The notes under the pieces were generated by a model. It saw only the letters and a list, made by a program, of their open reading frames with translations, did not search any database and was not told where the DNA came from. Both the position numbers and the translations under genes were made by a program. Below, one piece after another: positions 14,713 through 22,062 of a DNA stretch of 28,750 bases. The stretch comes from CAZGXM01 sp964529795 (GTDB lineage Bacteria; Bacillota; JADQBR01): positions 1 to 28,750 of the forward strand of contig CAZGXM010000032.1 in assembly GCA_964529795.1 (NCBI GenBank), read 5' to 3'. Positions within the stretch are counted from its first letter, which is position 1. Each line of letters begins with the position of its first letter.

Positions 14713-15771
14713 TTACACCTCCCCCAGTGCGGATAATTTTTCCAGGATTGCTGCAGAGGAGGGCAGCATTCCCCCACTTCTACCGTAAAAGCGGACAGGT
14801 ACCTGCCCGTTAACTGATAATTTAACGTCCTCCAGCATCTGTCCGGTATTCATCTCCACGACAAGAATTGCCTGGACATTTTTTAAGTTCCGGTTGAGAA
14901 TTTCGGTGGGGAACGGCCAGAGGGTGATTGGCCTTATCAGGCCAACTTTGAGGCCTTTTCCCCGGGCTATGTCCACGGTCTCCTTGGCAATACGTGCTGC
15001 CATCCCGAAAGCCACGACCAGGAACCGGGCATCAGTTGTATAATATTCTTCCGCCCGCTGTTCCCTGGCGGTAATTGTTGCGTACTTTTCCTGCAGATGC
15101 TGGTTGTGCTGTTCCAGTTCGGCGGGATTCAAGTACAAGGTGTTGATGATGTGTTTTTCCCTGCCTTCGCAACCGGTGGTTGCCCAGGTGTTGTTATTTT
15201 CCGGCTGGACTTTTTCGGCCGGTGGGAAGATTTCCACCGGTTCCATCATCTGACCCAATAACCCGTCGCCTAAAATCATTACCGGGTTGCGGTATCGCTG
15301 GGACAGTTCAAAGGCTGTAAAGGTCAGGTTGTAGATTTCCTGGACCGAGCCGGGAGCGAGCACTATTAAACGGTAGTCACCGTGCCCGCCGCCTTTTGTG
15401 GCCTGAAAATAATCTGATTGTGCCGCCTGAATGCCACCCAGGCCCGGCCCGCAGCGCATGATGTTTACAATTACACAGGGCAGTTCCGCTGCGGCAATAT
15501 ACGAAATGGCTTCCAATTTTAAACTGATGCCCGGGCTGGAGGAGGAGGTCATCACCTTTCCTCCAGCCGCTGCGGCGCCGTAGACCATGTTTATGGCCGC
15601 AGTCTCACTTTCTGCTTGCAGGAAGACGCCGCCAACTTCGGGTAACCGGGAAGACAGGTATTCCGGAAGTTCAGTCTGCGGGGTGATGGGATAGCCGAAG
15701 AAATAGCGGCAGCCGGCCTCAATTGCCGCCTTACCCAGGGCGGTATTACCTTTCATTAACTTTTTTTTCAT
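14713..15771 (-). CDS. 2-oxoacid:ferredoxin oxidoreductase, alpha subunit (VorB/KorA-like)
   Basis: The 352-residue alpha subunit begins MKKKLMKGNTALGKAAIEAG. It has the pyrimidine-binding motif GYPITPQTELPEYLSSRLPE, an AESETAAINMVYGAAAAGGKVMTSSSSPGISL segment, NIMRCGPGLGGIQAAQSDYFQ, and a C-terminal transketolase-like domain (FLVVAFGMAARIAKETVDIA). Length and motifs match VorB (2-oxoisovalerate) or KorA (2-oxoglutarate) subunits. The ATG at 15771 is preferred over the GTG at 15777 because AAAGGG is 9 bases from it. It overlaps the ferredoxin gene by 26 bases, indicating coupling. The VOR assignment is inference from context; KOR is the alternative. Confidence 0.9.
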   Translation of the reverse strand: MKKKLMKGNTALGKAAIEAGCRYFFGYPITPQTELPEYLSSRLPEVGGVFLQAESETAAINMVYGAAAAGGKVMTSSSSPGISLKLEAISYIAAAELPCVIVNIMRCGPGLGGIQAAQSDYFQATKGGGHGDYRLIVLAPGSVQEIYNLTFTAFELSQRYRNPVMILGDGLLGQMMEPVEIFPPAEKVQPENNNTWATTGCEGREKHIINTLYLNPAELEQHNQHLQEKYATITAREQRAEEYYTTDARFLVVAFGMAARIAKETVDIARGKGLKVGLIRPITLWPFPTEILNRNLKNVQAILVVEMNTGQMLEDVKLSVNGQVPVRFYGRSGGMLPSSAAILEKLSALGEV

Positions 15772-15991
15772 CAGCACTCACCCTTTCCAATGTAATGGCC
15801 ATGTCCGGGCACATCAGGGCGCAGCGCCCGCAGGCAGTACACTTGTTTCTTTCGGTAACTGTTACCGGGTGGTATCCCAGGGAATTAATATCATCGCTTA
15901 ATGTGAGAATTTCCTTGGGACAGTGGTGGACACACAATGCACATGCTTTACAATTGTCTCTGGTTATAACCAAAGTCAGGTGATCGGTCAT
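15746..15991 (-). CDS. 2x[4Fe-4S] ferredoxin, delta subunit of the 2-oxoacid oxidoreductase
   Basis: An 81-residue ferredoxin with two complete cluster motifs, CKACALCVHHCPKE and CTACGRCALMCPD. It links the oxidoreductase to free ferredoxin. The ATG at 15991 is chosen because AAGGGGGT lies about 6 bases upstream and the sequence MTDHLTLVITRDNC is a normal ferredoxin start. The frame extends upstream to 16057, but only through the end of the preceding gene. It follows the dehydrogenase stop by four bases and overlaps the alpha-subunit start, so all five genes are translated together. Confidence 0.93.
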   Translation of the reverse strand: MTDHLTLVITRDNCKACALCVHHCPKEILTLSDDINSLGYHPVTVTERNKCTACGRCALMCPDMAITLERVSADEKKVNER

Positions 15992-15995
15992 AATT

Positions 15996-17054
15996 TTACC
16001 CCCTTTTGACAGCGGCCCGCTCCGGCGCTTTTTTACCCAGCCTTTCCAGGGCGACAAGGTCTGCTGCTTGGCTGGGGGGCACGCGCTGCTGTTTGGACAG
16101 TTTCAATATCTTACTGATGGTTTTGGGGATTTGCTCAATTTTTTCCTTGGCTTTTTGCGGATCGTAGCCTGTCAGCTCTTCTGCCACGTTAATCAGGCCG
16201 CCGGCATTGATAACGTAATCGGGAATGTACAGAATCCCCATTTGGTGGAGTTGATTTCCGTGCCTGGCTTCCGCCAGCACATTGTTGGCGGAACCGGCAA
16301 TTACCGGGCATTTTAGCCGGGGAATTGTTCGGTCATTTATTATTCCTCCCAGGGCACAGGGTGCAAAAATATGGCACTTTGTACCGGCTATTTCCCCGGG
16401 GGCTACCGCCTTGGCGTGAAAATCCTTTTGCGCTTGATTGATTTTTTTCGGGTCAATATCCGTGACGATCAATTTGGCACCTTCCTGCTGCAGGTACCGG
16501 CAGAGATGGTAGCCAACACTGCCTACTCCCTGAACGGCAATCACCTTGCCTTTCAGGTCCTCCGTGCCGAAAACGGCCCCTGCGGCGGTTTTGATGCCCA
16601 GGTAAACCCCGTAGGCCGTGGCGGGTGACGGGTCGCCGCTGCCGCCGCTGATGCCCACTACATAGCGGGTTTCCTTGTGGATAACATCCATATCGGCCTG
16701 GGTGGTGCCAACGTCTTCGGCGGTGATATATTGTCCCCGCAAACTATCCACCAGGCGACCGTAGGCCTCAAGCAACTGGACGCTTTTATCCCGCTGGGAA
16801 TTGCCGATTATCACAGCCTTCCCGCCGCCCAAACTCAACCCGGCGGCAGCAGCTTTAAAGGTCATGCCTTTTGCCAAGCGCAATACGTCTGCGAGGGCAT
16901 CTTCTTCGCTATCATAAGGCCACATTCTGGTTCCGCCCAGCGCGGGGCCCAAAGTGGTGTCATGAATGGCAATAATCGCCTTTAATCCACTTTGCGGGTC
17001 TGCGGTACAAACTACGTTTTCATAATCTGCACGGGAAATATGTTTAATAAGCAT
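15996..17054 (-). CDS. Leucine/branched-chain amino acid dehydrogenase (Glu/Leu/Phe/Val family)
   Basis: NAD-linked oxidative deamination of a branched-chain or related amino acid to the 2-oxoacid and ammonia. The 352-residue product has GGTRMW (about residue 40), KGMTFKAAAAGLSLGGGKAVI with K67 and the catalytic K79 (K68/K80 in Bacillus leucine dehydrogenase), ITAEDVGTTQADMD, and the Rossmann motif GVGSVGYHLC. Length fits leucine dehydrogenase (about 350-365). The ATG has AGAGGTG 7 bases upstream. It is the first gene of the five-gene minus operon behind a sigma-54 promoter. Its product is the substrate of the oxidoreductase that follows, which supports a VOR-type role. A phenylalanine or valine preference is possible. 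Confidence 0.9.
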   Translation of the reverse strand: MLIKHISRADYENVVCTADPQSGLKAIIAIHDTTLGPALGGTRMWPYDSEEDALADVLRLAKGMTFKAAAAGLSLGGGKAVIIGNSQRDKSVQLLEAYGRLVDSLRGQYITAEDVGTTQADMDVIHKETRYVVGISGGSGDPSPATAYGVYLGIKTAAGAVFGTEDLKGKVIAVQGVGSVGYHLCRYLQQEGAKLIVTDIDPKKINQAQKDFHAKAVAPGEIAGTKCHIFAPCALGGIINDRTIPRLKCPVIAGSANNVLAEARHGNQLHQMGILYIPDYVINAGGLINVAEELTGYDPQKAKEKIEQIPKTISKILKLSKQQRVPPSQAADLVALERLGKKAPERAAVKRG

Positions 17055-17194
17055 GTTTTAACACCTCTCTTAAAAGACCAATAAAATAATAAGAGAAAGT
17101 TAAGTTGAAAACTCTATCCTTTCAAAATCATTGAAACCATAAATATCAACCTCCCGTTCAGCAGTACAAATACTATGTATAAAAAATATATTTA

Positions 17195-17208
17195 GCAAAT
17201 ATCGTGCC
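17195..17208 (-). promoter_or_regulatory. sigma-54 (-24/-12) promoter of the dehydrogenase/2-oxoacid oxidoreductase operon
   Basis: On the minus strand the sequence is GGCAC-GATAT-TTGC, a full match to the GG/GC core of sigma-54 promoters with the required 10-base GG-to-GC phasing. The predicted start is near 17183, about 130 bases before the ATG at 17054. The gene immediately upstream encodes a sigma-54 activator. No competing sigma-A promoter is apparent. Confidence 0.85.
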
Positions 17209-17237
17209 TGGTTTGAAAATATTCTGAAAAATGTCGC

Positions 17238-17256
17238 AAATCAAACCGCCCCCTGG
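17238..17256 (-). terminator. GC-rich hairpin after the activator gene, possible terminator
   Basis: GCCCCC and GGGGGC flank a 6-base loop, and an overlapping CAAACC/GGTTTG pair forms an alternative fold. On the minus strand it lies about 95 bases after the activator stop, but the T-run is weak (GGTTTGATTTG). It may end the activator transcript or be part of the operon control region. Confidence 0.4.
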
Positions 17257-17289
17257 TTTGGGGGCGATGCATATATATCAAAAAGTACA

Positions 17290-17330
17290 GGCAAAAATTT
17301 GCCGGTATGAAATTTTTTGCAGGCAAAAAA
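17290..17330. promoter_or_regulatory. Two palindromes, candidate enhancer sites of the sigma-54 operon
   Basis: GGCAAAAATTTGCC (17290-17303) and TTTTTTGCAGGCAAAAAA (17313-17330) are both dyads built on the same TTTGC/GCAAA half-sites. Relative to the predicted start near 17183 they lie at about -107 to -147, where activators of sigma-54 normally bind. Inference from position and symmetry. Confidence 0.55.
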
Positions 17331-17348
17331 CTTCCGGTTTGCTCCAAT

Positions 17349-19076
17349 TTACTCCAAGTTCAGTTTTTGCAGCTTGTTGTACAAAGTTCTCACAGAAAGT
17401 TTTAACTTTCGTGCAGCCTCGGTTTTATTTCCGTTGGTTTCGCGAAGTACTCTCTCAAACAGGTGTTTTTCCCAGAGTTCTCTCAACTGGCGGTAATCTT
17501 TACCCTGGTGGGAAACCAGTGTTTCACCGGTCACCAGTGGCATGCCGGCGGACTCTGCCATCAAGTCCAAAGGTGGCAGGTGGGCCAGGGTGATTTTATT
17601 ATCACTGATTTTTAAGTTTATCATCGCCCGGCCCAGGACGTTTTCCAGTTCCCTGACGTTGCCAGGCCAGTGGTAAGACAGCAACTTTTTTAAAGCCAGG
17701 TTGGAAATGTCTGCGACATTTCTCCCGTATTCCTGATTAAACTTGCGGATAATGCTGCGGGTTATGGGGGGGATATCCTCCCTGCGCTTTCTCAGCGGGG
17801 GGATAAAGATGGGGATAACGTTAAGCCGGTAGTAGAGGTCTTCGCGAAAATCCCCTTTGTTAATCAAGTCCTCCAGGTTGGCATTTGTAGCGGCGATAAT
17901 TCTCACGTTGACGGGGACCGGTTTGGTAGCACCTACGGGTGTCACTTCTTTTTCCTGGAGCACACGTAACAGCTTGGCCTGAATGTGCAGCCCGATTTCC
18001 GCAATCTCATCCAGAAACAGTGTGCCGCCGTGAGCTTCCTGAAAGTAGCCCTGTTTGCCGCCCCGTACAGCCCCGGTAAAAGCACCCTCCACGTAGCCAA
18101 AGAGCTCGCTTTCCATGAGACTGTCCGGAATGGCCGCACAATTTACCCGCACAAACCGCTTCTTCGCACGATTGCTGGCGTGATGAATGGCATGGGCAAA
18201 CAGTTCCTTTCCCGTGCCGCTTTCCCCGCGCAGCAGTACGGTGGCCGGGGTGGCGGCAGCCCTTTTTGCCAGCTCCACGGCCTGCTTTATTGCGCTGCTT
18301 TGACCGGTAATGTCCTGGAAAGTGTATTTGGCTTCCAAATGGCGAATTAATTGCTTGGCGCGCTCCAACTCTTCCAACAGGCGGTGAATTTCACTGACAT
18401 CATGAATCACGCCTACACTTCCATTGAGTTTTCCTTTTACCATCAATGGCGCGCAGCTGACAATTACCTCCCGTTTCCCCGGACCCACTTTCATGGGCAC
18501 TCCGGAAACCGCCTGCCCGGTCTGCAGCACTTTCATGTGCATGCTTTCTCCTTCGGCTATATCCACCGTAGCCGGTTTTCCCAGTACTTCTTTTTCCGTT
18601 AGCCCGGTCAGGCGGGTGTAAGCAGGGTTGATCATAATTCCCATACCTTCTTTATTGACAACGGAGATGGCATCGTGAGTAGAGTTAATAATTGCTTTTA
18701 ACAGCGCCTGGGTTTCCCGTAGTTTAGTTATTTCCTCCGCTAAATTGACGATGTCGCTGATGTCTCGAAAAACTGCAGCGGCGCCAATTAAATCGCCCCC
18801 CTCGGTACGAATGGGCACCCGGTTGGTGAGGATGGTAATATTATTTATCTGCTGCTGTCTGTTTAATTCCGCCTTGCCGCTTTTCAGCACCAGGTGCAAC
18901 CGGGTATTGGGGATTACCTGGGTAATGGGGCGCCCCAACACCCTGTCCGTGGGAATTTTTATAATCCGTTCCGCGGCTTTGTTAAAAAGTGTAATCTCTG
19001 CATTTTTATTAATGGCAATAATTCCTTCATAGATGGATTCCAGGATCACAGCAATTTCCTTTGAGGGAATGGACAC
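17349..19076 (-). CDS. sigma-54-dependent transcriptional activator (PAS-PAS-AAA+-Fis)
   Basis: A 575-residue enhancer-binding protein. Two PAS sensor domains (about residues 8-105 and 120-235) precede an AAA+ domain with Walker A GESGTGKE (about 282-289). The sigma-54-contacting loop GAFTGA follows (about 328-333), then Walker B GGTLFLDEI and RIIAATNANLEDL. A Fis-type helix-turn-helix at the C-terminus (NGNKTEAARKLKLSVRTLYNKL) binds DNA. The GTG at 19076 is chosen because AAAGGAG is 9 bases upstream; the TTG at 19085 abuts that site. It has its own sigma-A promoter (19113-19141) and lies directly upstream of the sigma-54 promoter it probably controls. The PAS ligand is unknown. Confidence 0.93.
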   Translation of the reverse strand: MSIPSKEIAVILESIYEGIIAINKNAEITLFNKAAERIIKIPTDRVLGRPITQVIPNTRLHLVLKSGKAELNRQQQINNITILTNRVPIRTEGGDLIGAAAVFRDISDIVNLAEEITKLRETQALLKAIINSTHDAISVVNKEGMGIMINPAYTRLTGLTEKEVLGKPATVDIAEGESMHMKVLQTGQAVSGVPMKVGPGKREVIVSCAPLMVKGKLNGSVGVIHDVSEIHRLLEELERAKQLIRHLEAKYTFQDITGQSSAIKQAVELAKRAAATPATVLLRGESGTGKELFAHAIHHASNRAKKRFVRVNCAAIPDSLMESELFGYVEGAFTGAVRGGKQGYFQEAHGGTLFLDEIAEIGLHIQAKLLRVLQEKEVTPVGATKPVPVNVRIIAATNANLEDLINKGDFREDLYYRLNVIPIFIPPLRKRREDIPPITRSIIRKFNQEYGRNVADISNLALKKLLSYHWPGNVRELENVLGRAMINLKISDNKITLAHLPPLDLMAESAGMPLVTGETLVSHQGKDYRQLRELWEKHLFERVLRETNGNKTEAARKLKLSVRTLYNKLQKLNLE

Positions 19077-19112
19077 GGGGAACAACTCCTTTAACCTTGG
19101 TTACCTATTCTA

Positions 19113-19141
19113 ATTATATTACGGGGGCTACTCCTGCTCAA
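19113..19141 (-). promoter_or_regulatory. sigma-A type promoter of the activator gene
   Basis: On the minus strand TTGAGC (19141-19136) is separated by 17 bases from a perfect TATAAT (19118-19113). It lies about 40 bases before the GTG start. Confidence 0.72.
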
Positions 19142-19302
19142 CAACTTTTCCGCCGCGGACAGAATTTGCAACTGTGATAAATCTCACAAATATCATTGCA
19201 GGGAGTCACTGTTTCCATGTAGTACACCTTTTATGATGTGGGTAAGCGATAAAGTAACAGCAAAATCTTGTCATCGAGTATGGATTGATAAGAAAAGTGG
19301 GT

Positions 19303-19337
19303 TCGAACATCGAACATCGAATATCGAACATCGAATA
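19303..19337 (+). repeat. Five tandem heptamers TCGAA(C/T)A before the Fe-S protein gene
   Basis: The unit TCGAACA/TCGAATA is repeated five times without interruption (19303, 19310, 19317, 19324, 19331) and ends 3 bases before the GGGAGGG ribosome binding site. I recall similar heptamer tracts scattered in unrelated bacterial genomes. Copy number is likely variable. Function unknown. Confidence 0.9.
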
Positions 19338-19354
19338 CAAGGGAGGGCCAAATC

Positions 19355-20113
19355 ATGGTTAAAAGGAAGATTATTCACATTGATGAGGAAAAATGTAACG
19401 GCTGCGGCCAGTGTGTTCCCAATTGTGCCGAAGGAGCCATTAAAATTGTCAATGGCAAGGCAAAACTGATTGATGACAAGTATTGTGACGGGTTGGGGGC
19501 CTGCCTGGGATACTGTCCCCGCGATGCACTGGAAATTATTGAACGGGCAGCAGCGGAATTTGATGAGCAGGCGGTGGAAGAACTGCTGGCCCAAAGGGAC
19601 GAGGAGAAGCATGTTGTCCAAAAACCGGCTGCACCGTTTCACGGCTGTCCCGGCAGCATGCTGCGTGATTTGAGCAAGGATACCGGCAGTCCTGCTCTGG
19701 AGAAAGAAGCAGGTGTAAACAGTAATGATATTACCCTGTCGATCAAATCACAACTCAGTCACTGGCCGGTACAACTGGCACTGGTACCTGCCCAGGGAGA
19801 GCTTTGGCGTCAGGCTGACGTGCTGGTGACCGCTTCCTGTGTGCCGGTAGCCTATCCCAATTATCACCTGGGACTTCTAAAAGGTAAAAAAGCAGTGATT
19901 GGCTGCCCGAAACTGGACGATATCAAGTATTACACGGAAAAGCTGGCGGGAATTTTTGCTCTCAATGATATCAACAGCATTACCGTGGCCTACATGGAAG
20001 TACCTTGCTGCATCGGCCTGGTCATGGCGGTGGAGCAGGCCTTGAAGGCTGCGGGGAAAAGCATAGCGGTGAAAAAGGTGAAAATTGACATCAAAGGCCA
20101 GGTTCTATCTTGA
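19355..20113 (+). CDS. Ferredoxin-like 4Fe-4S protein with C-terminal cysteine domain
   Basis: A 252-residue protein of a family common in anaerobes but without a firm function. The N-terminus has one complete cluster motif (C14, C17, C20, C24 in CNGCGQCVPNC). A second, altered one (C44, C50, C54 in CDGLGACLGYCP) has leucine at the place of the usual second cysteine. A conserved GCPGS (C98) follows. The C-terminal half carries ASCVPVAY, IGCPKLDD (Cys) and MEVPCCIGLV motifs, suggesting extra redox or cluster-binding roles. It has GGGAGGG before the ATG and stands alone between the activator and purA, divergent from the former. Confidence 0.82.
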   Translation: MVKRKIIHIDEEKCNGCGQCVPNCAEGAIKIVNGKAKLIDDKYCDGLGACLGYCPRDALEIIERAAAEFDEQAVEELLAQRDEEKHVVQKPAAPFHGCPGSMLRDLSKDTGSPALEKEAGVNSNDITLSIKSQLSHWPVQLALVPAQGELWRQADVLVTASCVPVAYPNYHLGLLKGKKAVIGCPKLDDIKYYTEKLAGIFALNDINSITVAYMEVPCCIGLVMAVEQALKAAGKSIAVKKVKIDIKGQVLS

Positions 20114-20258
20114 AAAGAATCCCACTGGCCAACTCGCGACTTGTTGATCAGCGAAATCGATGCCATAAACAATGTGAACGGGTTTGCTAAGACAAAAGGC
20201 TGGCTCAATGTCAGTTTTCCCCTTTAACATTTTAAAATGCTGAAAAAGGAAAAAACAC

Positions 20259-20287
20259 TTTTATTGCCGGGTAAAACATGATATGAT
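20259..20287 (+). promoter_or_regulatory. Probable extended -10 promoter of purA
   Basis: TGATATGAT gives an extended -10 (TATGAT at 20282-20287) with a weak -35 TTTTAT (20259-20264) at 17 bases. It lies about 118 bases before the purA start; the leader contains a CGAA...TTCG dyad (20319-20337) of unknown meaning. Confidence 0.5.
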
Positions 20288-20404
20288 ATTAGGGGTTTTG
20301 TTGAACAATCGATGGCGAAAGAATTTGAATGTTCGTCTTTTGCCGGTAATAAGCGAATTTTAATTGGTAAATAATAAAGCAAGCAGATACTGGAGGTGGA
20401 CTCC

Positions 20405-21688
20405 TTGCCGGCAGTTGTTTTGATAGGTGCGCAGTGGGGGGATGAAGGTAAAGGCAAGATTACTGATTTTCTCGCCGAAAAAGCTGATTTTATAGTTCGT
20501 TATCAAGGTGGCAATAATGCCGGACATACCGTCAAGGTGGATGATCGGGAATTTAAGCTGCACCTGATCCCCTCAGGGATACTTTATCCCGGAAAGACAT
20601 GCGTTATCGGTAACGGTGTGGTTGTTGATCCGGCGGTGCTGCTGGAGGAATTGGAATATCTTTCCCGGCAAGGGGTTGATACCTCGGGATTGAGAATTAG
20701 CACCAACGTCCATTTGATTATGCCTTATCATAAGAAACTTGACGAAGTGGAAGAAGAGCGCCGCGGGGAACATAAAATCGGCACCACAAAAAGAGGTATT
20801 GGCCCCGCATATATGGATAAGGCTGCCCGGGTGGGGATGCGCATGGTGGACCTGTTGGATGAACAGGAATTTAAAGATAAGCTGTCCCGGGTTTTGGCGG
20901 AGAAAAATTACTTATTGGAACGAGTTTACCAGACCGGCGGTTTTGAACTGGAGGCCATTTTTGAAGAGTACATGGGTTATGCACGCCAAATCCATCGGTA
21001 TATAACCGATACCTCGCTATTGATTAACAATGCCCTTGATAAGCGGCGGGATGTGCTTTTTGAGGGGGCCCAGGGCACACTGCTGGATATGGACCACGGC
21101 ACGTATCCGTTTGTTACTTCTTCCCATCCCACGGCAGGAGGAGCATGCATGGGTGCCGGTATCGGCCCGACCAGGATTGACCAGGTTATCGGCGTCTGCA
21201 AGGCATATACCACCAGAGTGGGTGAGGGCCCGTTTCCCACGCAACTGGACAACGAGATTGGCGATGAGATTCGCAAAAACGGTGCGGAATTTGGCACTAC
21301 TACCGGGCGACCCAGACGTTGCGGTTGGTTTGATGCGGTTATTTTACGTTATGCGGTACGGGTTAACGGTTTGAGTTCCGTTGCCTTGACCAAACTGGAT
21401 GTATTGGATTCTTTGGACACGGTCAAGATCTGTACCGGCTACAAGTTCCGGGGGCGGGAAATTAGAGAGTTTCCCCACAGTTTAAAGCAGTTATCCCTGT
21501 GTGAACCGGTTTATGATGAGCTGCCCGGCTGGGAGGAAGACACCTCCGGCGTCCGCAAGTTTTCCGACCTGCCGGTAAACGCCCAAAAATATATTAAACG
21601 AATTGAAGAACTGACAGGAGTGGAGGCAGCCATTGTGGCGGTTGGGCCCAAGCGTAGCCAGACTATTGCGATAAGTAAGATTTTTTAA
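20405..21688 (+). CDS. purA: Adenylosuccinate synthetase
   Basis: Converts IMP, aspartate and GTP to adenylosuccinate, the first step to AMP. The 427-residue product starts MPAVVLIGAQWGDEGKGK, with the P-loop and catalytic aspartate, and continues with QGGNNAGHTV (catalytic histidine). IGTTKRGIGPAYMDKAAR, FEGAQGTLLDMDHGTYPFVTSS, TTTGRPRRCGWFD and LTKLDVLD follow, all in order. The start is TTG at 20405, with GGAGGTG 6 bases upstream; an upstream in-frame GTG at 20396 overlaps that site. It is not in a purine operon here. A 43-residue ORF follows in the same direction. Confidence 0.97.
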   Translation: MPAVVLIGAQWGDEGKGKITDFLAEKADFIVRYQGGNNAGHTVKVDDREFKLHLIPSGILYPGKTCVIGNGVVVDPAVLLEELEYLSRQGVDTSGLRISTNVHLIMPYHKKLDEVEEERRGEHKIGTTKRGIGPAYMDKAARVGMRMVDLLDEQEFKDKLSRVLAEKNYLLERVYQTGGFELEAIFEEYMGYARQIHRYITDTSLLINNALDKRRDVLFEGAQGTLLDMDHGTYPFVTSSHPTAGGACMGAGIGPTRIDQVIGVCKAYTTRVGEGPFPTQLDNEIGDEIRKNGAEFGTTTGRPRRCGWFDAVILRYAVRVNGLSSVALTKLDVLDSLDTVKICTGYKFRGREIREFPHSLKQLSLCEPVYDELPGWEEDTSGVRKFSDLPVNAQKYIKRIEELTGVEAAIVAVGPKRSQTIAISKIF

Positions 21689-21713
21689 GGCAAACCCGAT
21701 TGGAGTGAGAAGG

Positions 21714-21845
21714 ATGATGAGTGGTTTTGGCGGTTGGGGAATGGGGTCAGGTCTTTTTATGGTCTTTATTTGGTTGTTGGTCCCGATTTGGTTGCTGGGA
21801 ACACTGTATTACCTGCACAGAATGGCCGTGGCTCAGGAGAAATAG
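21714..21845 (+). CDS. Small membrane protein of 43 residues
   Basis: A 43-codon frame from ATG 21714 to TAG 21845, reading MMSGFGGWGMGSGLFMVFIW at its start. It has a Gly/Trp-rich N-terminus, one strongly hydrophobic segment (about residues 14-31, LFMVFIWLLVPIWLLGTL) and a charged tail LHRMAVAQEK. GGAGTGAGAAGG precedes it. It lies 25 bases after purA and before a strong terminator, so it is probably the last gene of the purA transcript. I do not recognise a function. Its composition resembles other one-helix proteins of Firmicutes. Confidence 0.65.
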   Translation: MMSGFGGWGMGSGLFMVFIWLLVPIWLLGTLYYLHRMAVAQEK

Positions 21846-21922
21846 CTTTTCTTGCTTGAACAGGTTGTCAGCAGGTTTGCCGAGCAGGACTGAGTTAAGA
21901 ATATTTGTTATTTGTCGTACAG

Positions 21923-21951
21923 AAATCTCTGGGCTTGCAGAGATTTTTTTT
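21923..21951 (+). terminator. Rho-independent terminator after purA/small membrane protein
   Basis: AAATCTCTG (21923-21931) and CAGAGATTT (21938-21946) form a perfect 9-bp stem with a 6-base loop, running into a tract of eight Ts (21944-21951). Confidence 0.93.
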
Positions 21952-21984
21952 ATAAAAATAACAAAAGATTGAAAAATAGTTATG

Positions 21985-22010
21985 GCAGGAGGAATTGTCT
22001 TTCCTCCTGC
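21985..22010 (+). promoter_or_regulatory. Perfect 10-bp inverted repeat upstream of the lactate cluster
   Basis: GCAGGAGGAA (21985-21994) and TTCCTCCTGC (22001-22010) flank TTGTCT. It has no T-run, so it is not an ordinary terminator. It lies about 50 bases before the glcD-type gene, between the purA terminator and the first ATG. It may be an operator or an RNA hairpin that hides an anti-SD-like sequence. No clear promoter was found nearby. Confidence 0.5.
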
Positions 22011-22062
22011 ACAACTATTATAGTATTTATACTTGAGTTTGAGAGAGGAGGAAGGAATTTCT

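Noticed and set aside
17231..17593. Plus-strand open frame of 120 codons between the operon and activator genes
   Set aside because: It covers the sigma-54 control region and the antisense of the activator C-terminus, and has no ribosome binding site.
19303..19337. Tandem heptamers as a CRISPR array
   Set aside because: Units are 7 bases with no spacers, and no cas genes are present.
20313..20340. CGAA...TTCG dyad in the purA leader as a PurR box pair
   Set aside because: Spacing (12 bases) and flanks do not fit the PurBox arrangement known from Bacillus, so it is mentioned only as a dyad.
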